From Dokdonella sp. (GTDB taxonomy: Bacteria; Pseudomonadota; Gammaproteobacteria; Xanthomonadales; Rhodanobacteraceae): a stretch of 64,000 nucleotides of DNA. Shown piece after piece: positions 1 through 9,134 of the stretch. Within the stretch, counting starts at the first letter, position 1. The number at the start of each line of letters is the position of its first letter. The stretch spans positions 620,001-684,000 of the forward strand of contig NZ_JAGIAG010000002.1 of the NCBI RefSeq assembly GCF_017744955.1, written 5' to 3'. A model generated the notes under the pieces. The model made no database searches, was not told the DNA's origin, and worked only from the letters and a program-made list of their open reading frames with translations. Made by a program: the position numbers and the translations under genes.

Positions 1-277
1 TGCCGCCGCGTCCGATCGCGCGCACGACGCGCCAGGCGCCGAAACGGCTGCCGGCGAGGAGACCCGGCGCTTCGACGGTGATCGCGTCGGCCTGGAAGCG
101 GGGGCTTTCGAGAAATTCCGCCGCGGCGTCGTGCGCGCGCAGCAGCGCCGCCAGTTCGTCGCGCAGGGTCGGATCGTCCGCGCAGCGCCCCGCGATGAAC
201 GCATCGCGCGCCGACGCGGGCACGTCGCACGCCTGCGCGAAGAGATCTTCGAGACGCTGCCAGTACTGCCCTGACAT
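1..277 (-). CDS. Serine/threonine protein kinase, N-terminal part (runs off left edge)
   Basis: Reading the minus strand from the ATG at 277 gives about 92 residues beginning MSGQYWQRLEDLFAQACD and ending in GAWRVVRAIGRGG. The last residues are the start of a protein kinase glycine-rich loop. The N-terminal stretch (LFAQAC, RDAFI, LRDELAALLRAHD) closely parallels the first 100 residues of the complete kinase at 19521-22511, which opens with LFERALGL, RRAAFLDQ and LRARIEELLRLAE. By that analogy it should be a membrane-anchored kinase with a C-terminal TPR region, but that part lies outside the window. It is divergent from the aldolase gene that follows. Confidence 0.85.
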   Translation of the reverse strand, partial: MSGQYWQRLEDLFAQACDVPASARDAFIAGRCADDPTLRDELAALLRAHDAAAEFLESPRFQADAITVEAPGLLAGSRFGAWRVVRAIGRGG

Positions 278-493
278 GGGGTCGCTCCCGCCTTGCGGCG
301 AGCTTGGACGCGCCCCGGCATCGCGTCAATGCGATGTGTCGCGGGCTGGACGACAGCGCGCGGTGAACCCGTCGCGGTTGGAGCGGCCGGTGGAATCAGG
401 CATCCTGACGCACTCGATTCGCCGCGTCGCGCGGCCGGCATCGCCGATCGCCTCTGCGCTGCTCGATCTTCCTCCGACTTCGGCGCGTTCTCC

Positions 494-1165
494 ATGAAGA
501 CCCATTCCGATTTTCAATCCAGTCAGGACGTCGCCATCCGGACCTTGCGCGCCGCCGGCGTGCTGCCGGTGGTGACGGTCGATTCCGCCGCGCAGGGCGT
601 CGCGGTCGCGCGCGCGCTGGCGCAGGGCGGCCTCGGCACCATCGAGATCGCATTGCGCACGCCGGCTGCGCGCGACGCGATCGCGGCGATCAAGCAGGAG
701 TTGCCTGCGGTGATCGTCGGTGCCGGCACCGTGCGCGTGCCGGAGGATGTCGAGCGCGCCCGCGCGGCCGGCGCCGATTTCCTGGTCACGCCGGGCACGA
801 CGGCGGCGCTGGCCGAGGCATTGGTCGAATCGGGCATTCCGGCGACGCCGGCGGCGGCGACGCCGACCGAACTGCTCGAACTCGCCTCGCGCGGCTTCCG
901 CATCGCGAAACTGTTCCCGGTCGGCGCGCTCGGCGGATTGAAACTGATCCGCCTGCTGCAAGGTCCGCTGCCGGACCTGCTGCTGGCGCCGAGCGGCGGC
1001 ATCACCGAGGCCGAGGCGCCGGAGTATCTGGCGCAGCCGAACGTGGTCTGCGTCGGCGGTTCGTGGATGGTGCCGCGCGAGTGGCTGGCCGCGGGCAAGT
1101 ACGACGAGGTCGCTGCCGCAGCGGCGCGCGCGCGGCGCCTGGTCGACGCGGTGGCGCTCGTCTAG
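494..1165 (+). CDS. eda: 2-dehydro-3-deoxyphosphogluconate (KDPG) aldolase
   Basis: This 223-residue cytoplasmic class I aldolase cleaves KDPG to pyruvate and glyceraldehyde 3-phosphate, the last step of the Entner-Doudoroff pathway. Visible landmarks are the Glu in IEIALRT (residue 51), VGAGTV (75-80) and the Schiff-base Lys in IAKLFPVGALGG (Lys139). The length is usual for the family. The reading frame stays open upstream to 293, but homology begins just after the ATG at 494, so the earlier start is rejected. No edd gene is in the window. The gene stands alone, convergent with the glycan locus, with palindromic repeats in between. Confidence 0.93.
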   Translation: MKTHSDFQSSQDVAIRTLRAAGVLPVVTVDSAAQGVAVARALAQGGLGTIEIALRTPAARDAIAAIKQELPAVIVGAGTVRVPEDVERARAAGADFLVTPGTTAALAEALVESGIPATPAAATPTELLELASRGFRIAKLFPVGALGGLKLIRLLQGPLPDLLLAPSGGITEAEAPEYLAQPNVVCVGGSWMVPREWLAAGKYDEVAAAAARARRLVDAVALV

Positions 1166-1191
1166 ATCGTAAGGTTGCTCGCCCTTACCCT

Positions 1192-1292
1192 CTCTCGCTT
1201 GCGCGAGAGGGTAGGACCTGCTCGACAGGGCATTGCGGATTTCCCTCACCCGTCGCGCTGCGCGCGCCGACCTCTCCCGCGAGCGGGAGAGG
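1192..1292. repeat. Two intergenic palindromes between convergent genes
   Basis: One hairpin has CTCTCGC at 1192-1198 pairing with GCGAGAG at 1203-1209 across a TTGC loop. The second has CCTCTCCCGC at 1271-1280 pairing with GCGGGAGAGG at 1283-1292. They lie between the stops of eda and the glycosidase gene. Neither is followed by a T-run, so they look more like dispersed REP-type palindromes than classic intrinsic terminators, although they may still stop convergent transcription. Confidence 0.6.
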
Positions 1293-1310
1293 TGACCATC
1301 ACGCAACCTG

Positions 1311-4300
1311 TCAGCGCTGCGCCGCCGGCTGCAGGATCACGTCGGCCGGCAGGTCGCGTACGACCAGCTCGCCGCTGCGCCACTTCAATGCCTCGCGGCC
1401 GAGCCACGCCTCGCCGCCGACGTATTCCTTCGGCGCGGCGAAGACGAAACCGCCCGGCGGCTTCGCGCCGGTATCGGCGATGCGCAGGTGCAGAGCGTCG
1501 CCTTCGCGTTGCAGTGAATAGCTGAGTTTTCCGTACGGCGTGCGCAGGTTCTCGATCGCGACGCCGTCGCCGGACAGCCATGCGTCCGGTACGCCCGCGG
1601 CGAGCACCAGGGCACGATCGTCCTCGCGTTCGTAGGCGAACAGGTCGAGTGCGGAGCGGATGAAATCCGATGCCACCCAGCCGTGCGGCATGTCGCCGAT
1701 GAAGCGCGATTCGCGCGGCAGCCGTCCGACCACTTCGGCCCACTGGTTCCACTCGGCCGGGCGGCGATCGTGCAAGAACCACTCGATCGCCTCGTGCGCG
1801 CGCTCGCGCCAGCGGAGCCGCACGAAGGTGCCGACCGTGCGCCATTCGTACGGTGTGTAGTCCTTCCAGGCGGTCGAGTCGCGGCGTTCGGCGAACTGTT
1901 TCCAGTAGCGCTCGAAGGTGTTGCGCAGCAGGTCCTGCGGCAGGCGCGCCTGCTCGCCGCCGGGCGACAGCGCGATCGTGGTCGAGGTCGCGTCGAAGTC
2001 GCCGAGTTCGGCGGCGCCGGGCAGGTAGTCGATGCGATGCGCCGCGACCGCGGCGCGGATCGAGGCGTAGAGGTCGGTGCGGAACTGGTCGCGCGAACGC
2101 GCCAGACGCCGCGCCGCGTCGTCCTTGCCGAGCGCGGTCGCGAGGTCGACGGCGTCCTTGTAGCCGGTCAACGCCCAGAAGTCGTCCCAGTACGAATGCA
2201 TCGGCTTGGCCGAGTAGCCCTCGTGGCTGATCGACGCCGGCATCAGGCCGTACAGCGCCTTGCGTTCGCCGGAGCGGTTGGCCGGCGTGCGTTCGCTCGC
2301 GCGCAGCTCGTCCATGTAGCGCGCGGCGGCATCGACGTGCGGCCACATCGTTTCGAGAAGGGCACGGTCGCCGCCGTGGCGCCAGACTTCGGCGACGAGG
2401 TGGATCAGCTCGCCGTGGCTGTCGTTCTCCGGCACCGGATCGGAGCCGCGCCGGTCGACGCAGCAGGGCACCTTGCCGTTCTTGAATTGGTACGGCGCGT
2501 ACCACGCGAGGTAGTCGCGCGCGACGTCGTCGCGGCCGAGGCGCAGCAGCGCCTCGGAGGTCATCGCGCCGTCGCGGATCCACGAGCGCGCGTAGGCGCG
2601 CGTGCCGGGCCGGATCGCCGCACCGTCGCGGTTGATCAGGATGTGTGCGAGCGCGGTGCGCAGTGTGTCCGCCAGCGCGCGGCCCGCGGCCGGCACGCGC
2701 AAGCGCACCTGGTCGAGCTTTTCGCGCCACTCCTGCGCGGTCTTGTCGCGCAACAGGCGATACCAGGTCTCGGCGAAGACCTGGAACTGGTCGGCGGGTG
2801 CGGCGCCGTCGAGCGGCATCTGCAACACGATCGTGCGCGCGGCATTCGGCGGCAGGTCCACGCGATAGAGCAGCACGCCGGAGGCGAAGCCGGTGTCGTC
2901 GCGCACCGCGCTCGCGTCCGGCAGCGTGCCGTCGGCGAGACGATCGGTCGCCATGCCGGCGTCGAACGCGCTGGCACGGAAACCGTCGGCGTGGTCGAGC
3001 GGGTAGACGCGCGGCTTGCCGTCGACGTAGACCGCCTCGCGCCCGTCGTCCGACGGCTTGCGCCAAGCCAGCTCGTGGATCGGGCTGATGCCGCCCGGCG
3101 TGTTGAGGAACTGCACCGACGGGTTGACCTGGAACGGCCGCAGCGCGAGCGCGAGGGTGAGCGAACGTGGTTTCGCGCCTTCGTTCTTCAGCGTGTAGCT
3201 CGCGTAGAGGTTCGAGTCCTGCGCTTCTGGTGCAGCCGGTCCGGCAGTCGACGTCGCGAACGTCTCGACGTCGAGAGCGAGGTCGTCGCGGCGCCAGTGC
3301 ACGCGCGGAATCGGCAGGTAGCCGTCCTGCAGGCTGTGCGAGAGGTCGACGTCGGCCCAGCTCAGCAGGCGGCGCTGCCGGCCTTCCGTCTCGAGCAGAA
3401 ACGGCTCGATCGAGAATCCGCCGCGCGCGACTTCGAGCGCGCCGTCCTCGGAGAACAGTCCGGTCTGGTGGCCGCCGTCGACGCCGACCACGGTCCAGTA
3501 GGTCTGCTCGTCGTAGAAGCCGCGCGGATAGCGACCGCGCGGCGCGGCCTGGGCGAGTTCGGCGAAGAACGAGTTGGCCGAGGCGCCGAAGGCGAGATCC
3601 TTGATCTCGATCTCCTCGATCGCGTAGTCCTTGCGCGGCCCGTCGTGCAGACTCAGGCGCAGGTAGCGCGATTCGGATTCGGGCAGATGCAGCGGGTCGA
3701 TGCCGCCGTTGCCTTGCGTCACGCGCCGCACGGTGCGCCAGTGCTCGCCGTCGTCGGAGAGGTCGACGTCGTAGCGCGAGGCATGCGCGCCGTCGGCCCA
3801 GCGCAGGAGCAGACCGCCGAATTCGCGCGGCGCGCCGAAATCGAGCGTCAGCGTCTGCTCGCCGCCGCGGCGGCTGCGCCAGCGCGTGTTCGCATCGCCG
3901 TCGACGGCGTTCGCGGCCGGTGCATCGGCTCGTTCGGAACTCGCGCGCGCGTGCGGCGCCGGCCAGCTCGTCGGCGCCGGCGGCAGTTCGCGCAAGGTCA
4001 GCCGGTCGAAGCAGACCGAACCGCGGCCGCCGTTGCCGGCGTAGAGCGTGAATTCGACGCTGTCGCTGTGGCGCAGCGTCTTGTCCTTGATCGGCCCCCA
4101 GGCGAAGTCGACCTGGCGGCGCTTGTAGCGCTGCTCGCGCCATTCGCGCGGAACGGAGAAATCGGGCCGATTCACCCACCAGACATTGTCGCCGCTGGCG
4201 TCGGCGAGCTTGAATTGCAGGGCATTGTCCGGCGCCTCGCCGCGCACGCGGAACGAGAATTCGTAATTGTCCGGATAGTCGACCGGCAGCGTGCGGCGCA

Positions 4301-4517
4301 TCGCGGCGTAGCCGGAGACGCCGTGGAAGTCGAAGTCGAGGCAGAGCGCATTCGCGGCGCCGTCGCGCAGCGGCCGCAGCTTCGCCTCGACTTGATCGGA
4401 GGCGACGGCGGTCCAGGCCTGCGGATCGGCGAAATCGTCGAGCAGGCGTGCTTCGGTCGCGCCGGCGAGGACAGTGCGGAGGAGGAGCGCGGCGGCCAGC
4501 GCGATGCCGAGTCTCAT
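1311..4517 (-). CDS. Secreted discoidin-domain six-hairpin glycosidase-like protein
   Basis: This 1068-residue protein starts with a signal peptide (MRLGIALAAALLLRTVLAGA). An N-terminal beta-rich region (about 25-175) is followed by an F5/8 type C (discoidin) carbohydrate-binding domain with NAVDGDANTRW and YDVDLSDDGEHW (about 185-310). The long C-terminal part has the look of an (alpha/alpha)6 glycosidase (SWIRDGAM, WPHVDAAARYMDEL, DDFWALTGYKDA), the fold of amylo-1,6-glucosidase and GH63/94-like enzymes. I cannot assign a GH family or substrate. The start overlaps the stop of the upstream permease gene by 4 bp. It is the last gene of the locus and probably processes, in the periplasm, the sugar carried by the ABC system. 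Confidence 0.85.
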   Translation of the reverse strand: MRLGIALAAALLLRTVLAGATEARLLDDFADPQAWTAVASDQVEAKLRPLRDGAANALCLDFDFHGVSGYAAMRRTLPVDYPDNYEFSFRVRGEAPDNALQFKLADASGDNVWWVNRPDFSVPREWREQRYKRRQVDFAWGPIKDKTLRHSDSVEFTLYAGNGGRGSVCFDRLTLRELPPAPTSWPAPHARASSERADAPAANAVDGDANTRWRSRRGGEQTLTLDFGAPREFGGLLLRWADGAHASRYDVDLSDDGEHWRTVRRVTQGNGGIDPLHLPESESRYLRLSLHDGPRKDYAIEEIEIKDLAFGASANSFFAELAQAAPRGRYPRGFYDEQTYWTVVGVDGGHQTGLFSEDGALEVARGGFSIEPFLLETEGRQRRLLSWADVDLSHSLQDGYLPIPRVHWRRDDLALDVETFATSTAGPAAPEAQDSNLYASYTLKNEGAKPRSLTLALALRPFQVNPSVQFLNTPGGISPIHELAWRKPSDDGREAVYVDGKPRVYPLDHADGFRASAFDAGMATDRLADGTLPDASAVRDDTGFASGVLLYRVDLPPNAARTIVLQMPLDGAAPADQFQVFAETWYRLLRDKTAQEWREKLDQVRLRVPAAGRALADTLRTALAHILINRDGAAIRPGTRAYARSWIRDGAMTSEALLRLGRDDVARDYLAWYAPYQFKNGKVPCCVDRRGSDPVPENDSHGELIHLVAEVWRHGGDRALLETMWPHVDAAARYMDELRASERTPANRSGERKALYGLMPASISHEGYSAKPMHSYWDDFWALTGYKDAVDLATALGKDDAARRLARSRDQFRTDLYASIRAAVAAHRIDYLPGAAELGDFDATSTTIALSPGGEQARLPQDLLRNTFERYWKQFAERRDSTAWKDYTPYEWRTVGTFVRLRWRERAHEAIEWFLHDRRPAEWNQWAEVVGRLPRESRFIGDMPHGWVASDFIRSALDLFAYEREDDRALVLAAGVPDAWLSGDGVAIENLRTPYGKLSYSLQREGDALHLRIADTGAKPPGGFVFAAPKEYVGGEAWLGREALKWRSGELVVRDLPADVILQPAAQR

Positions 4518-5338
4518 CCCTTCACGCTCCCGAGCAGAAGGCCCTGGATGTAGTGCCGCTGCAGCGCCAGGAACAGGACCAGCACCGGCACGATCGTCAC
4601 CACGGAACCGGCCATCATCAATTCGTTGTCCTGCACGTGCTCGCGCGACAGCGACGCCAGCGCGACCGGCGCGGTCTGCCAGGTCTGGTCGCTGAGCACG
4701 ATCAGCGGCCACATGAAATCGTTCCAGCTGGCCAGGAAGGTGAAGATCGCCAGCGTGACGACGATCGGCTTCAGCACCGGCTGCACGATGGCCAGGAAAA
4801 TGCGCAGCTCGCCGGCGCCGTCGATGCGCGCGGCTTCGAGCAGGTCGTCCGGGATCGAGCGCGCGTACTGGCGCACCAGGAAGATGCCGAACACGCCGGC
4901 CAGCAGCGGCACCACCACGCCGCCGTAGCTGTTGACCAGGCCGAGCCATTTCATCATCAGGAACAGCGGGATCATCGTGACCTGGGCCGGAATCACCAGC
5001 GCGCCGAGCAGCACCTGGAACACGCGCTCGCGCCCGGCGAAGCGCAGCTTGGCGAAGGCGTAGCCGGCGGCGAGGTTGAAGGCCAGCGAGAGCAGCGTCG
5101 TCGCGCCGGCGACGATCAGGCTGTTGAGCAGGTAGCGCCCCATGCCGGCGCGCTCGAACAATTCGCGGTAGTTCGCCAGCGTCGCCTGCGCCGGCAGCAG
5201 CGGCGGCGGGAACGTGCTCGCCTCGCCGCGCTGCATGAACGACACCGAGAGCATCCACAGCAAGGGAAACAGCGCGACGAAGGCCATCGCGATCAGCAGG
5301 CCATTGACGGCAAAGCGCTGCCACAGCGGGCTCTTCAT
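4514..5338 (-). CDS. Carbohydrate ABC transporter permease (MalG-like)
   Basis: This 274-residue inner-membrane protein has six predicted helices. It carries the inner-membrane EAA loop EAARIDGAGELRIF near residue 185, the contact site for the ATPase. N- and C-terminal features (FPLLWMLSVSF, SWNDFMWPLIVL) match the MalG/CUT1 group, which imports oligosaccharides. It overlaps the next gene and the previous permease by 4 bp (ATGA) on each side, so the three are translationally coupled. The ATG at 5338 was chosen because homology starts there; the open frame upstream is a shadow of the neighbouring gene. Confidence 0.93.
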   Translation of the reverse strand: MKSPLWQRFAVNGLLIAMAFVALFPLLWMLSVSFMQRGEASTFPPPLLPAQATLANYRELFERAGMGRYLLNSLIVAGATTLLSLAFNLAAGYAFAKLRFAGRERVFQVLLGALVIPAQVTMIPLFLMMKWLGLVNSYGGVVVPLLAGVFGIFLVRQYARSIPDDLLEAARIDGAGELRIFLAIVQPVLKPIVVTLAIFTFLASWNDFMWPLIVLSDQTWQTAPVALASLSREHVQDNELMMAGSVVTIVPVLVLFLALQRHYIQGLLLGSVKG

Positions 5339-6213
5339 GCGTAGTCTCCGCGGCGGCCGAAGCGCAGCAGCACCCGCGTCACCAGCAGGATCAGCGCGAA
5401 CAACAGGAACGCGATCGCCGAGGCGCGGCCGAGGCTCCACCACTTGAAGCCTTCCTCGTACATGAAGTACAGCACACTGACGGTGCTCTGCAGCGGATCG
5501 CCCTGGGTCATCACGTACGGCTCGGCGAACAGTTGGAAGTAGCCGGACACCGTGATGATCGCGACCAGCAGCAGGGCCGGGCGCAGCATCGGCAGCGTGA
5601 TGTGGCGCAGGCGCTGCCGGAACGAGGCGCCGTCGATGTGCGCCGCTTCGTAGAGCTCGCCCGGAATGCCCTGCAGCGCGGCGAGCAGGATGATCATGTT
5701 GTAGCCGAAGTTCTTCCACACCGCGAACAGGATGATCGCCGGCATCGACCAGTGCGGATCGCCGAGCCAGTCGATCGGTGCGATGCCGAAATGCGCGAGC
5801 GTGTAGTTGATCAGGCCGTAGCGCGTGTGCAGGAGATACCGCCAGATCACCGCGACGGCGACGATCGTGGTGACCACCGGCGCGAACAGCGCGGTGCGGA
5901 AGAAGCCTTTCCAGCGCGCGAGCTTGGAATCGAGCAGCAGCGCGGCGCCGAGCGAGGCGGCGATCGACAGCGGCACGCCGACACCGACGAAATAGAGTGT
6001 GTTGAGCAGCGACTTCCAGAACAGCGGCGTCTGCAGGATGTCGAGGTAGTTGTGCAGGCCGACGAAGCGCAGGTTGCGCAGGTCGGCCAGCGCGTACAGG
6101 TCGAAGTCGGTCAGGCTCAGGGCGAACGCAGCCAGCACCGGCACGAAGAAGAAGCCGCCGATGACGATCAGCGCGGGCGCGGCGAACAGCCAGGCGGCGC
6201 GGCGTTCGCTCAT
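5335..6213 (-). CDS. Carbohydrate ABC transporter permease (MalF/UgpA-like)
   Basis: This 292-residue inner-membrane protein has six hydrophobic segments and an EAA loop (EAAHIDGASFRQRLRHITLP) about 90 residues from the C terminus. It would form the transmembrane heterodimer with the MalG-like partner encoded just downstream. The gene starts at the ATG at 6213, overlapping the stop of the binding-protein gene by 4 bp. The locus contains no nucleotide-binding subunit, so the pair presumably uses a shared MsmK/UgpC-type ATPase encoded elsewhere. Confidence 0.93.
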   Translation of the reverse strand: MSERRAAWLFAAPALIVIGGFFFVPVLAAFALSLTDFDLYALADLRNLRFVGLHNYLDILQTPLFWKSLLNTLYFVGVGVPLSIAASLGAALLLDSKLARWKGFFRTALFAPVVTTIVAVAVIWRYLLHTRYGLINYTLAHFGIAPIDWLGDPHWSMPAIILFAVWKNFGYNMIILLAALQGIPGELYEAAHIDGASFRQRLRHITLPMLRPALLLVAIITVSGYFQLFAEPYVMTQGDPLQSTVSVLYFMYEEGFKWWSLGRASAIAFLLFALILLVTRVLLRFGRRGDYA

Positions 6214-7505
6214 CGCGCCGCCTCGTGCGCGAGCATCCAGCGGCGCTTGTCGAGGATCGCATCGGTGCGCGCGTCGAGCTGCGGCAGCACCTGGTCGAGC
6301 GGTTCGCGGCCGCGCACGGCGCGCTCGGCGGCCAGGCGCAGTTCCTGCGCGATGCGTTCCCACTCCGGGATCTTCGGCGTGGGTTTCACGCGTTCGAGCT
6401 GGTCGCGGAACGCGCGCGCGTAGCGGTCGTCGGCGAGTGCGGGTGCGTTCCAGGAGCTGCGCCGCGGCGGCAGGTCGCCGCAGAGTTCGTGCAGGCGGCG
6501 CTGCTGCTCGGGCGCCGAGAGGAATTCGATCAGCTGCCAGACTTCCGGCTTGCGCGCGGAGCTGGCGAACATCACCAGACTGCTGCCGCCGCCGACCGCG
6601 GCGCCGGGGCCGTCCGGGCCGGGCAGGGGCGCGGTGCCCCAGTCGTCCTGCAGTTCCGCCGGCAGGCGCCGGCGGAACTCGCCGACGTTCCACGGGCCGG
6701 TGATGTAGAACGCGTAGAAGCCCTTGGCGAATTCGTCCCAGACGTTGGAGATCTGCGTCGCGCTCATCGGCGGCGCCCAGTCCTGCTGGAACATGTCCAG
6801 GTAGAACTCGAACGCGCGGCGGAAGCCCGCGCTTTCGAAGTTGCCGCGCGTGTCGCGCTCGCGCAGCAGCGGATCGGGCATCTGCACGGCGAGATTCAGC
6901 AGCGGCTCGTACTCGTTCAGCGGCAGCAGGATCGCGTACTTGTCCGGGCCGGCGTTGCGCTTGATCGCCGCCAGCGCCTGTCGCCACTCGTCCCAGTCGC
7001 GTGGCGGCTCGGCGAAGCCGGCTTGCGCGAGCAGGTCCTTTCGATAGAACAGCAATCGCGTGTCGACGTACCACGGTACGCCGTAGAGGCGGCCGTCGAT
7101 GACGTTGGTGTCCCAGATGCCGGGGAAATAGTCGTCCTGGCGCACGACCGGCGAAGCGTCGACGCGCTCCTGCAACGGTTCCAGCGCGCCGAGCGTGGCG
7201 AGCTCCGGCAGCCAGGTGTTGCCGAGCTGGGCGACGTCGGGCAGCGCGTCGCCGGCGAACGCGGTGAGGAACTTCTCGTGCGCGGCGGTCAGCGGCAGCG
7301 CCTGCACCTCGACGCGCAGGCCGGGATGCTCGCGCTCGAAGTCGGCGAGCAGGGCCGGCACGACTTCGGCTTCGCGGCCGACGGCCCAGAACTTCAGGAC
7401 GGTGACGTTCGGTTCGGAACGCGCGCAGGCGGCGAGGAACGGCAGCGCGAGAAGAATCGCCGCGCAACGCCGAAGTCCTTTCCGCTCGAGCGACGCGCCT
7501 TTCAC
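6210..7505 (-). CDS. Sugar-binding lipoprotein of an ABC transporter
   Basis: This 431-residue extracytoplasmic solute-binding protein belongs to the family 1 (maltose/oligosaccharide) type. A lipoprotein signal ends in the lipobox LAAC with the acylated Cys at residue 27. Typical features are VTVLKFWAVGREAEVV after the signal, PDVAQLGNTWLPELA, YGVPWYVDTRLLFYRKDLL and FYITGPWNVGEF. It delivers the oligosaccharide to the two permeases downstream. Start and stop both overlap neighbours by 4 bp, which places it in the middle of a tightly coupled unit. Confidence 0.93.
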   Translation of the reverse strand: MKGASLERKGLRRCAAILLALPFLAACARSEPNVTVLKFWAVGREAEVVPALLADFEREHPGLRVEVQALPLTAAHEKFLTAFAGDALPDVAQLGNTWLPELATLGALEPLQERVDASPVVRQDDYFPGIWDTNVIDGRLYGVPWYVDTRLLFYRKDLLAQAGFAEPPRDWDEWRQALAAIKRNAGPDKYAILLPLNEYEPLLNLAVQMPDPLLRERDTRGNFESAGFRRAFEFYLDMFQQDWAPPMSATQISNVWDEFAKGFYAFYITGPWNVGEFRRRLPAELQDDWGTAPLPGPDGPGAAVGGGSSLVMFASSARKPEVWQLIEFLSAPEQQRRLHELCGDLPPRRSSWNAPALADDRYARAFRDQLERVKPTPKIPEWERIAQELRLAAERAVRGREPLDQVLPQLDARTDAILDKRRWMLAHEAAR

Positions 7506-8998
7506 CGCGCCTTCTTCGCAGCGGGAGCCTTCGCGTTTGCGGCTTCGTCGAGCCAGCCGCCGCGGAAGCCCGCGCGTTCCAGCCCCTTGCGGATGTACGG
7601 GTTCTTCTTCATCACGTTCCAGACGAAGTCGTCGCGGTAATTCTCGATCATCGCGATGATCGGGCCCTGGTCGATGCCGATGTAGTCGCTGGCGACCCAG
7701 CCGAAGTTCGGGATCAGCTGGCCCGATTGCAGCGGGATGTCGTAGTTGAAGCTCGGGTTGAACGCGTCGAGGAAGCCGTACTTGGAATAGATCTGTGCGC
7801 CGTAGAGGCGGTGCATCTCCTCCACGGCCGGAATCACGATCTCCGGCGCGAACGGCAGCGAGGCCGCCGCGGCGGTCGGTGCGATGGTGCCGTCGTCGAA
7901 GGCGTCGGCGAGGCCGGCGCCGCGCGCGGAGTAGTGGCGGAACTCGCGTACGGAGCCGCCGAAGTCGAGCTTGGCGCCCTGTGGGCCGTCGCTAGCGGTC
8001 AGGCCCCAGATGTTTTCGCCGTAGAGCTTCCAGCCCATCGGATTGGCGATCGCGTAGGCGCGCTGCGCGTAGGTCGCGCGGCGGCTGTTCTCGAAGTAGT
8101 CGAAGCCGCGTTCGCGCATGTAGGCGTCGCGGATGCCGCGGAAGTCGATCCACACATGCGAATACTGGTGGCCGAACTGCGGTGCGAAGCCGAGGTACTC
8201 CTGCTCGTGGAAGGTGCCCCAGGAACGCGAATAGCTCTTCGTCCAGGCGTTCCACGCGTCCGCGCCGATGCCCTGCGTCGGCGAGCCCAGCGCGAGCACG
8301 TAGACCAGCATGCCTTCGTTGTAGCCCTCCCAGTCGTACGGGATGTAGCCCTGCTTCGGATACCAGCCCATCGAGATCAGCGGCGGGCGCACCTGCATCC
8401 ACGGCCATTCGACGCGCCGGTAGATCGTGTCGGCGAGGCGGCGGATCTCCGCTTCGCCCGGCTGGTCGTGGTCGAAGTAGGACTGCGCGAACAGCACGCC
8501 GCCGAGCAGCAGCGCGGTGTCGACCGAGGACAGTTCGACCCAGTCGGCGTAGCGCGCGCCGGTCTTCAGTCCGATGAAGTGGTAGAAGAATCCCCGGTAG
8601 CCGGCCATGCCGTCGTTGCGCGAACCCTGCGGCAGGCCTTCGAGCGTGCGCAGGGTCAGCAAGGTGCGCTCGACCGCCTGCTCGCGCGTGATGTAGCCGC
8701 GTTCGACGCCGATGCCGTAGGCGGTCAGGCCGAAGCCCACCGCGGCGACGCTGGAGAACGCCTCGGTGTACGGATAGCGGTCCGGGATCAGGCCGGTGTC
8801 CGGGTCGGCGGTTTCCCAGAAGTAGTCGAAGGTGCGCCTCTCGACGTCGTCGAACAGCGGCGTCAGTTGCGGGCGCAGCAGCGGCGTGACCGGAGTCGGG
8901 GGCGGTTCGGGCTCGCTGCGCTGGCAGGCGCCGAGCGCGACGGCGGCGAACAGGAGGAAGACGAGGCGCGGGAGGATGGTTCTATGGCAAGCGGACAC
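7502..8998 (-). CDS. GH144/glycoamylase-family lipoprotein (probable beta-glucan hydrolase)
   Basis: The protein has about 498 residues. From the GTG at 8998 it has a lipoprotein signal with lipobox LGAC (Cys25). The mature part matches the glycoamylase family (Pfam PF10091), whose characterised members include GH144 endo-beta-1,2-glucanases. Supporting stretches are RRTFDYFWETADPDTGLIPDR, RNDGMAGYRGFFYHF, YPKQGYIPYDWEGYNEGM, ENIWGLTASDGP and FGWVASDYIGIDQGPI. The frame is open to 9118, but only the GTG start puts the signal at the N terminus. Location beside a TonB receptor and a sugar ABC importer suggests it cuts imported glycan in the periplasm. The beta-1,2-glucan substrate is inference. 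Confidence 0.85.
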   Translation of the reverse strand: MSACHRTILPRLVFLLFAAVALGACQRSEPEPPPTPVTPLLRPQLTPLFDDVERRTFDYFWETADPDTGLIPDRYPYTEAFSSVAAVGFGLTAYGIGVERGYITREQAVERTLLTLRTLEGLPQGSRNDGMAGYRGFFYHFIGLKTGARYADWVELSSVDTALLLGGVLFAQSYFDHDQPGEAEIRRLADTIYRRVEWPWMQVRPPLISMGWYPKQGYIPYDWEGYNEGMLVYVLALGSPTQGIGADAWNAWTKSYSRSWGTFHEQEYLGFAPQFGHQYSHVWIDFRGIRDAYMRERGFDYFENSRRATYAQRAYAIANPMGWKLYGENIWGLTASDGPQGAKLDFGGSVREFRHYSARGAGLADAFDDGTIAPTAAAASLPFAPEIVIPAVEEMHRLYGAQIYSKYGFLDAFNPSFNYDIPLQSGQLIPNFGWVASDYIGIDQGPIIAMIENYRDDFVWNVMKKNPYIRKGLERAGFRGGWLDEAANAKAPAAKKAR

Positions 8999-9036
8999 TA
9001 GAGGATTTCGAAGCGACGGAGGAACGGATTGGCTGA

Positions 9037-9072
9037 CAAAAATCCGGCCATCCAGTTCCTTCGGACGGCCGG
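9037..9072 (-). terminator. Intrinsic terminator-like hairpin after the TonB receptor gene
   Basis: On the minus strand CCGGCCGTCC (9072-9063) pairs with GGATGGCCGG (9053-9044) through ten pairs, one of them G-U, around a 9-base loop. ATTTTTG follows directly. It sits between the receptor stop (9135) and the glycoamylase start (8998). It probably lowers readthrough so that receptor mRNA exceeds that of the downstream enzymes and transporter. Confidence 0.6.
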
Positions 9073-9134
9073 CTCCCGAGCGTGGAGCGGATGCGTGCGC
9101 GCCGGTGACGGGTGGCATCGGCGCGCACGGGCGA

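Noticed and set aside
1683..4553. 956-residue open frame on the plus strand opposite the glycosidase gene
   Set aside because: It is an antisense shadow in GC-rich DNA. Its composition is Arg/Ala/Val-rich without domain features, while the minus strand codes for a signal peptide and recognisable domains.
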